Shown here piece by piece: positions 58,558 through 64,000 of a stretch of 64,000 bases of DNA. The position numbers and the translations under genes are program-made. Position 1 is the first letter of the stretch. Every line of letters begins with the position of its first letter. The notes beneath the pieces are model-generated. The model searched no databases. It worked only from the letters and a program-made list of their open reading frames with translations, and was not told the origin of the DNA. Source of the DNA: Micromonospora haikouensis (GTDB taxonomy: Bacteria; Actinomycetota; Actinomycetes; Mycobacteriales; Micromonosporaceae); the NCBI RefSeq assembly GCF_900091595.1, contig NZ_FMCW01000033.1, positions 1 to 64,000 on the forward strand. The letters are read 5' to 3'.

Positions 58558-60255
58558 TTACTCCCCTTCTGCTGCTGCCGCCTTGCCGCGCACCCTATCG
58601 CGCCGGGGCGAGGAGCCGAGCACCACCGCCACGGTCGTGCCACTGGGTTGGCGCGGCCTGATCTCCAATCGGCCCCGGATACGTTCCGCCCTCTCGGCCA
58701 TGATCGCAAGACCGTAGTGCCCGTCCGTGCGCTGCTCACCGATGCCGTGACCGTCATCCGACACTTCGATCTGCGCGTACGGGGGGTCCACCTCACAGGT
58801 GACCCACAGATTCGCCGCCCCGGCGTGCTTGCGGGCGTTGGTGACCGCCTCCTGCGCGATGCGCAACAGTTCGGCCTCGGTCGCGGCGGGCAGCCGCGCG
58901 GTGGACTCGTCCAGCGACAGGTGCACCCGCAGCCCGCCGGACGCCCCGACGGTGCGCGCGTACTCGGCGATGGCGGCGGCCAGGCCCCCGTGCCGGTCCA
59001 CCTCGCTGCGCAGCTCGAACAGGCTCAGCCGCAGCTCGGTGATGACCCGGGTCACCTCGCCGCGCAGGGTGCGCAGCGCCTCGGCCGTCTCCTTCGGGTC
59101 CTCCTCCACGTACGCCAGGGCGTTGTCGATGCCGTACCCGACCATGACCAGCTCCTGGGCGACCCCGTCGTGGATCTCCCGGGCCAGCCGCTGCCGCTCC
59201 TCGTTGGTGGCCAGCGAACGGACCTCGTCGAACAGCAGCGCGGCCTCCAGCCGCAGCGCCGCCGGGCGGGTCAGCGCGGTCACCCGGGACACCACCGGCG
59301 GCGGGTACGCCTGCGCGGCGTCCGCCTCCATCACCAGCATGCCGACCGTGCGGACCCCGGCGACCAGCGGCACGATCAGCGCCGAGACGTCGCCGCCGGT
59401 GTGCGAGCGGGCCTGCGAGCGGCTGGCGGTCTGCGGCTGCTGGCTGGCCCAGGCGTCGGCGATCGCCGAGTCGGCGTCGAGCGTGGTCTCCCAGTCGACC
59501 CGGTCCACGCCCACCTGGGCGAGCACCACCAGCCGGCCGCCGCCGCTGGCGGAGAGCACCGCCGCCCGCTCGGCCCGGGCCACGGTGCGCAGCTCCTCCA
59601 GCAGGTGCTCGGAGATGCCGCCCGGGTCGAGGGTCGCCCCCGGCAGCTGCCGGGCCACCGTGCGCAACTGGGTCAGCAGCCGGGTCGCCTCCGCGTACGG
59701 CTGGGGCTTGCCCTCGCTGCGGACCCGGATCACCCGGTGCAGGGTGCCGGCGGTGTAGAGGCCCAGGCCGGCGAGGATCAGCCACTGCGCGCAGACCGCC
59801 AGGTAGCCCGGCTGGCCGAGCTGCCGGCCGCCGTCGACCTGGGTGAGGGCGGCGCTGATCAGCAGGGTGGCGGCGGTGACGGCGAGCAGCGCCGCGCCCT
59901 CGCGGAACCGCCGGCGCAGCGCGGTCACCGTCACCGGGACGGCGAGGTACGGCAGTACGGCCGACGCGCCGAGGCCGCCGATCGTGCCGTTGAGGGTGGT
60001 GACCGCGGCGACCTGGCTCGCGGCCAGCCCCAGCACCACCACCTCGGCGAAGCGGCTGAGCGGGCCGAGCAGCCGGTGCTGGGGGGCGAGGGCGGCGGGC
60101 AGCCCGGCGACGCCGAGCAGGGCGATCCACCAGAGCTGGCCGGCGTCGTGGGTGGCGAAGAGGGTGAGGACGGCGACCAGCGCGAGCATCACCACGCGTG
60201 CGGCGGTGGCGAGCGGCTGCGTCGGCGGCCGGGCGGGTGTCGAGGAGTCGGGCAC
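58558..60255 (-). CDS. Sensor histidine kinase (NarL type)
   Basis: 565 residues. Six predicted membrane helices (residues ~18-155), a GAF-like domain (~205-345), HisKA_3 dimerisation domain with His362 in RLAREIHDGVAQELVMVGYG, and HATPase_c domain (~455-545; VSDDGHGIGEQRTDGHYGL). The signal is unknown. GTG start at 60255; the longer open frame beyond it is antisense noise. Operon with its response regulator. Confidence 0.92.
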   Translation of the reverse strand: MPDSSTPARPPTQPLATAARVVMLALVAVLTLFATHDAGQLWWIALLGVAGLPAALAPQHRLLGPLSRFAEVVVLGLAASQVAAVTTLNGTIGGLGASAVLPYLAVPVTVTALRRRFREGAALLAVTAATLLISAALTQVDGGRQLGQPGYLAVCAQWLILAGLGLYTAGTLHRVIRVRSEGKPQPYAEATRLLTQLRTVARQLPGATLDPGGISEHLLEELRTVARAERAAVLSASGGGRLVVLAQVGVDRVDWETTLDADSAIADAWASQQPQTASRSQARSHTGGDVSALIVPLVAGVRTVGMLVMEADAAQAYPPPVVSRVTALTRPAALRLEAALLFDEVRSLATNEERQRLAREIHDGVAQELVMVGYGIDNALAYVEEDPKETAEALRTLRGEVTRVITELRLSLFELRSEVDRHGGLAAAIAEYARTVGASGGLRVHLSLDESTARLPAATEAELLRIAQEAVTNARKHAGAANLWVTCEVDPPYAQIEVSDDGHGIGEQRTDGHYGLAIMAERAERIRGRLEIRPRQPSGTTVAVVLGSSPRRDRVRGKAAAAEGE

Positions 60256-60269
60256 GTGACGGATCGTAG

Positions 60270-62078
60270 TCAGCGCCGGTAGATCTCCGCGATCTCCGCC
60301 GCGTACGTGGTGTGCACGACCTGCCGCTTGACCTTCAGCGACGGGGTGAGTTCCCCGGTGGCCTCGGTGAAGTCGCGCGGCAGGATCCGGAACACCTTGA
60401 TCGCCTCGGCCTTGGAGACGGCCTGGTTGGCCTGGTCGACCGCGCCCTGCACCTCGGCGCGCAGCGCCTCGTCGTCGCGCAGCTCGTCGACGCCGGTGTC
60501 CTCGGGGCGGCCGTGGGCGGCCAGCCACTTCGGCAGCGCCTCCTCGTCGATGGTGACCAGCGCGGCGATGAACGGCTGCCGGTCGCCGACGACGACGCAC
60601 TGGCTGATCAGCGGGTGCGCCCGGACCTGGTCCTCCAGCACCGCCGGGGCGACGTTCTTGCCGCCGGCGGTCACGATGATCTCCTTCTTGCGGCCGGTGA
60701 TGCTGAGGAAGCCGTCGGCGTCGAGCTGGCCGAGGTCGCCGGTGCGGAACCAGCCGTCCGGGCTGAGCGCCTCGGCGGTGGCCTCCTCGTTGCGCCAGTA
60801 GCCCTGGAAGATCAGGTCGCCGGAGATCAGGATCTCGCCGTCGTCGGCGATCCGGACGGTCACGCCGGGCAGCGGCCGGCCGACGGTGCCGATCTTCGTG
60901 GCGTCGGGCAGGTTCGCGGCGGCGGCGGGGGAGGTCTCGGTCAGCCCGTACCCCTCGCAGATGGTCACCCCGATGCCCCGGAAGAAGTGCCCGAGGCGGG
61001 CCCCGAGCGGCGCGCCGCCGGAGATCGCGTCGCGGCACCGGCCGCCGAGGGCGGCCCGCAGCTTGCGGTAGACCAGCTTGTCGAAGACCGCGTGCTGCAC
61101 GCGCAGCGCCACGCCCGGCCCGCCCGGCGACTCCAGCGCCTCGCTGTACGCCACGGCGACCTGCTCGGCCCGGTCGAAGATCTTGCCCTTGCCGTCGGCC
61201 TCGGCCTTCTGCCGGGCCCCGTTGTAGACCTTCTCGAAGACCCGGGGCACCGACAGCACGAAGGTCGGCCGGAAGGCCTGGAGCTCGGCGACCAGGTTCC
61301 TCGTGTCGGCGCAGTGCGCCATGGTGGCCCGGGCCTGCACCACGCCGATCTGGATGAGCCGGGCGAAGGCGTGCGCGAGGGGGAGGAACAGCAGGGTCGA
61401 CGCGCCCGGGCGCAGGAAGAGGTTCGGCAGCACCGGCACGGCGTTGGCGATGTCGGCGTACATGTTGCGGTGGGTCAGCACGCAGCCCTTGGGTCGGCCG
61501 GTGGTGCCGCTGGTGTAGATGATGGTGGCGACGTCGTCGGCCCTGACCCCCGTGCGCCGCCGGTCGACCTCGACCGGGTCGACCGAGGCCCCGGCGGCGA
61601 CCAGCTCGTCGACCGCGCCCAGCTCGATCTGCCAGAGGTGGGCCAGCTCGGGGAGCCGGTCGCGGACGCCCTCGACGAGGGTGGCGTGGGCGGTCGTCTC
61701 GACCACGGCGGCGACCGCGCCGGAGTCGGCCAGGATCCAGGCGGCCTGCTCGGCGCTGGACGTCTCGTAGATCGGCACGGTGACCGCGCCGGCCGCCCAG
61801 ATGGCGTAGTCGAACAGGGTCCACTCGTAGCGGGTGCGGCTCATCAGGCCGACCCGGTCGCCGGGGGAGACGCCGGCGGCGACCAGCCCCCGGGCCAACG
61901 CGACCACCTCGTCGCGGAACTGCCGGCAGGTCACCTCGACCCAGCCGGAGGCCGGCGCGGCGGCGGGGCGGGCGAACTGGACGGCCTCCGGGGCGGTCTC
62001 GGCATTGTCCCAGACCGGGTCGGTGAGGTTGGCCGAGTCGCCGACGGTGACGATCGGCGGAACGGAGAACTCGCGCAC
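60270..62078 (-). CDS. Long-chain fatty-acid-CoA ligase
   Basis: 602 residues, ANL superfamily. Activates fatty acids through an acyl-AMP intermediate. Motifs: ATP loop IIYTSGTTGRPKGCVLTHRN, GYGLTETSP, GWFRTGDLG with the adenylate Asp, hinge GRKKEIIVTAGGKNVAP, and catalytic Lys near LTPSLKVKRQ. Start: GTG at 62078 with GAGGGA at 6-base distance; 62084 is an alternative. In actinomycetes this FadD15-like ligase is regularly near the pimB-like and glucokinase genes. Confidence 0.93.
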   Translation of the reverse strand: MREFSVPPIVTVGDSANLTDPVWDNAETAPEAVQFARPAAAPASGWVEVTCRQFRDEVVALARGLVAAGVSPGDRVGLMSRTRYEWTLFDYAIWAAGAVTVPIYETSSAEQAAWILADSGAVAAVVETTAHATLVEGVRDRLPELAHLWQIELGAVDELVAAGASVDPVEVDRRRTGVRADDVATIIYTSGTTGRPKGCVLTHRNMYADIANAVPVLPNLFLRPGASTLLFLPLAHAFARLIQIGVVQARATMAHCADTRNLVAELQAFRPTFVLSVPRVFEKVYNGARQKAEADGKGKIFDRAEQVAVAYSEALESPGGPGVALRVQHAVFDKLVYRKLRAALGGRCRDAISGGAPLGARLGHFFRGIGVTICEGYGLTETSPAAAANLPDATKIGTVGRPLPGVTVRIADDGEILISGDLIFQGYWRNEEATAEALSPDGWFRTGDLGQLDADGFLSITGRKKEIIVTAGGKNVAPAVLEDQVRAHPLISQCVVVGDRQPFIAALVTIDEEALPKWLAAHGRPEDTGVDELRDDEALRAEVQGAVDQANQAVSKAEAIKVFRILPRDFTEATGELTPSLKVKRQVVHTTYAAEIAEIYRR

Positions 62079-62187
62079 CTGCACTCCCTCGTGCTCGCAC
62101 TTCCCGGGCGGGCCGGGGCCCCGGACGGGTCGGCTCTGTCGAAACCTACCCGCCCGCCCAGGTGGGTGCGCCAGGCAGGTTGCCGGG

Positions 62188-62193
62188 TAGCCT
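62188..62193 (+). promoter_or_regulatory. -10 element of a probable leaderless SRPBCC transcript
   Basis: TAGCCT six bases before the ATG at 62200, with no ribosome site between them. Confidence 0.45.
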
Positions 62194-62199
62194 CGCCCC

Positions 62200-62655
62200 A
62201 TGGCGGACTCCTCCACCCAGTCGATCGTCATCGGCGCGTCACCGGAGCGGGTGGCGGCGGTCATCTGCGACTTCGCGCGCTACCCGGAATGGACCGACGC
62301 GGTGCGCCGGACCGAGGTCGTCGAGGAGTACGAGGACGGCTACGCCAGCCAGGTCCGCTTCACCCTCGACGCCGGGGTGCTGGCCGACGAGTACGTGCTG
62401 GCCTACGAGTACGCCGAGGACATCTCCCGCATCGAGTGGCACCTGGTGGCGCCCTCGAAGATGCAGCGCTCCCAGCGCGGGTCGTACGACCTCGTCGGCA
62501 ACCCCGACGGCACGACCACGGTGACCTACACCCTGGAGGTGGAGCTCTCCGTGGGCATGCTCGGCATGTTTCGCCGCAAGGCCGAGAAAATGATCATGGA
62601 TGCGGCGTTGAAGCAGCTCAAGCGCCGGGTAGAAGACACCGGTGCGGCGCGGTGA
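62200..62655 (+). CDS. SRPBCC (START-like) family protein
   Basis: 151 residues, polyketide cyclase/dehydrase-type lipid-binding fold. Start STQSIVIGASPERVAAVICDFARYPEWTDAV is the classical first strand-helix of the family, and the C-terminal helix (FRRKAEKMIMDAALKQLKRR) closes the fold. It may bind a hydrophobic ligand, and the neighbouring fatty-acid-CoA ligase supports a lipid-related role by inference. Likely leaderless. Head of a run with the next two genes. Confidence 0.88.
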   Translation: MADSSTQSIVIGASPERVAAVICDFARYPEWTDAVRRTEVVEEYEDGYASQVRFTLDAGVLADEYVLAYEYAEDISRIEWHLVAPSKMQRSQRGSYDLVGNPDGTTTVTYTLEVELSVGMLGMFRRKAEKMIMDAALKQLKRRVEDTGAAR

Positions 62656-62698
62656 CGCGACCGGCTGCGGCACGCCCGGCACGGTAGAGGAGCCGACC

Positions 62699-63394
62699 AT
62701 GGGGGGTACGGATCCGGGCTCGGCCCGGGAAGAGGCGGAGCGGCTGGTCGCCACGGTCCTCGCGGCGGCCCGGCTGGCCGCCGCGGGCGCCGGGTCGGGC
62801 GGCGGCTCCGGGGCGGGGCCGTGGGGTCCGCTCGGTGGGATCGTGTCCAGTGTCCTCGGTCACAGCACCGGCGGCGCGGCGACGCGACCGGCCGCCGGCG
62901 GCGGCCACGGCGGTTTCGCCACCGGTGCGGCCGAATGCTGTATCTGTCCGGTCTGCCGCGGTATCGCCGCGTTGCGGGACCCGAGTCCGGAATTTGCCGA
63001 GCGGCTCGCCACGGGAGCCGGCGATCTGGCCGCCGGGGTGGCCAGCCTGCTGCGCGCGTTCGCGTCGGCCGACGAGCCCCCCGCCGGTGGCCCACCGCCC
63101 GGTGACCCCGCCGCGCCCCCGCCCCGACCGGCGGCTGACCAGGCATCGGGCGATCACGTGTGGCGCGAGGCCACCCGTACCGGGCATGATTCTCACCCGG
63201 CGCCGGATGAGGACGTGTGGTCCGCCGCGACCCGGGGGGAGGGTCCGGGCGTTCCGGCCGCCGCCGTGCCGCCCGCCGACGACGCCGGGCCGGACGCGCC
63301 GGGGGCTCCCCGGCCGCCGGCCGGCCGACCCGTGGTGCCCGCGTCGCGGGCCCCCGGTGGCGCGGGAGGGGACGCACCAGGCGACGGGGCCTGA
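62699..63394 (+). CDS. Disordered protein with CxxCPxCRG motif, upstream of glucokinase
   Basis: 231 residues. ATG at 62699 with GAGGAG upstream. A helix (EEAERLVATVLAAARLAAAG), a Gly-rich stretch, then the conserved core AECCICPVCRGIAALRD followed by a helix (FAERLATGAGDLAAGVASLL); the second half is Pro/Ala/Asp-rich and disordered. The Cys motif may bind a metal. It resembles DUF5304-like proteins, found next to glucokinase in actinomycetes; function unknown. Confidence 0.72.
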   Translation: MGGTDPGSAREEAERLVATVLAAARLAAAGAGSGGGSGAGPWGPLGGIVSSVLGHSTGGAATRPAAGGGHGGFATGAAECCICPVCRGIAALRDPSPEFAERLATGAGDLAAGVASLLRAFASADEPPAGGPPPGDPAAPPPRPAADQASGDHVWREATRTGHDSHPAPDEDVWSAATRGEGPGVPAAAVPPADDAGPDAPGAPRPPAGRPVVPASRAPGGAGGDAPGDGA

Positions 63395-63472
63395 CCACCG
63401 GACATCCCGTCCCACCGGCACGGCCGTACGCCGTGCCGGTGCCGGGCAGCACAGCAGAGGGGAGTGGCAGCG

Positions 63473-64000
63473 GTGACGCTGACCATCGGAGTCGACGTCG
63501 GTGGCACGAAGGTGGCCGGCGGTGTCGTCGACGACACCGGCAACGTACTCGTGCAGGCCCGACGGGACACCCCCGCCGACAACGTGGGCAAGACCCGGGA
63601 CGTCATCATCGAGGTGGTCACCGAACTCGCCGCCGGCCGGCAGATCGACGCCGTCGGCATCGGCGCGGCCGGCTGGATCGACGCCACCCGCTCCACCGTC
63701 CTCTTCGCGCCCAACCTCGCCTGGCGCGACGAGCCCCTGCGCGACTACGTCAGCCGGGCCACCGGTCTGCCCGTGATCGTCGAGAACGACGGGAACGTCG
63801 CCGCCTGGGCCGAGTTCCGCTACGGCGCCGCCCGGCACGCCGACGACTCCATGGTCATGTTCACCATCGGCACCGGCGTCGGCGGCGGCATCGTGCTCGG
63901 CGGCGAGCTGGTGCGCGGCGCCCACGGCATCGCCGCCGAACTGGGCCACATGCTCACCGTCCCCGACGGCCACCAGTGCGGCTGCGGCCGGCTCGGCTGC
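63473..64000 (+). CDS. glkA: ROK-family glucokinase, N-terminal part (runs off the right edge)
   Basis: First 176 residues. Phosphorylates glucose with ATP; in Streptomyces the orthologue also controls carbon catabolite repression. Start GTG at 63473 with AGGGGAG upstream. Motifs: phosphate loop IGVDVGGTKVAGGVVD, AVGIGAAGWID, sugar-binding VENDGNVAAWAEF, second phosphate loop FTIGTGVGGGIVLGG, and the ROK zinc motif GHM...CGCGRLGC at the very end. The remaining ~140 residues are outside the window. Confidence 0.93.
   Translation, partial: MTLTIGVDVGGTKVAGGVVDDTGNVLVQARRDTPADNVGKTRDVIIEVVTELAAGRQIDAVGIGAAGWIDATRSTVLFAPNLAWRDEPLRDYVSRATGLPVIVENDGNVAAWAEFRYGAARHADDSMVMFTIGTGVGGGIVLGGELVRGAHGIAAELGHMLTVPDGHQCGCGRLGC

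Noticed and set aside
58558..62100. 1180-codon minus-strand frame joining ligase and kinase
   Set aside because: The first part is out of frame with the acyl-CoA ligase and has no homology; the kinase begins at 60255. It is not a fusion.

Overview
The window is very GC-rich chromosomal DNA with codon use, start codons (many GTG) and gene content typical of Actinobacteria. Gene families and order (sucB-lpd-pepA-gcvT, cobalamin genes, nadA, erpA, a PfkB kinase, ctaC/ctaF, trpD, ctaE-qcrCAB, a pimB-like glycosyltransferase, a fatty-acid-CoA ligase and a ROK glucokinase) resemble the respiratory region conserved in Streptomyces and other actinomycetes. XRE/DUF397 pairs, DUF574 methyltransferases and long WG-repeat proteins point to Micromonosporaceae (Micromonospora/Salinispora type). 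The genus is an inference; there is no rRNA or tRNA here to check it.

Layout. 0-0.7 kb: end of an IS256-family element whose transposase runs off the left edge, abutting a PIN-domain gene that has lost its 5' end. 0.7-7 kb: F420-type luciferase-like oxidoreductase, LtrA-like membrane protein, then the E2 and E3 components of the 2-oxo acid dehydrogenase complex. 7-16.5 kb: leucyl aminopeptidase, aminomethyltransferase, a DUF2314-like protein, cobS and a CobU-CobT fusion, a site-2-type membrane protease and an aldo-keto reductase. 16.6-24.4 kb: a 1645-residue disordered/TPR/WG-repeat protein facing a three-gene ABC-2 exporter operon. 24.4-31 kb: DUF3043 protein, murA, nadA, glycerate kinase, erpA and an adenosine-kinase-like PfkB protein. 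31-32.7 kb: WhiJ-like XRE regulator with DUF397 partner and a divergent small gene.

32.7-43.5 kb: cysteine desulfurase plus TusA, then aerobic respiration: ctaC, ctaF, a CtaG-like factor, ctaE, qcrC, qcrA and qcrB, interrupted by trpD and a degenerate receiver protein. ErpA, the desulfurase/TusA pair and the Rieske protein form a plausible functional group (sulfur supply, Fe-S assembly, Fe-S use). The catalytic subunit gene ctaD is absent from the expected place between ctaC and ctaF. 43.6-52.5 kb: secreted DUF4142 protein, stand-alone RAM domain, sugar nucleotidyltransferase with a Nudix hydrolase, a RelA/SpoT homologue, a DnaQ-UvrC fusion nuclease and a coiled-coil NYN protein. 52.6-64 kb: M48 protease with PimB-like mannosyltransferase, GGDEF-EAL protein, DUF574 methyltransferase, NarL-type two-component system, long-chain acyl-CoA ligase, SRPBCC protein, a Cys-motif protein and the start of a glucokinase.

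Most genes are ordinary core functions. The less ordinary content is (i) several long inverted repeats between genes, including two copies of one family with compensatory arm changes, a perfect 25-bp pair, and a 127-bp element with 23-bp terminal inverted repeats; (ii) the giant WG-repeat protein with a 10-residue minisatellite; and (iii) palindromes in two divergent promoter regions that look like operators. I found no CRISPR array, tRNA, rRNA or recognisable riboswitch.
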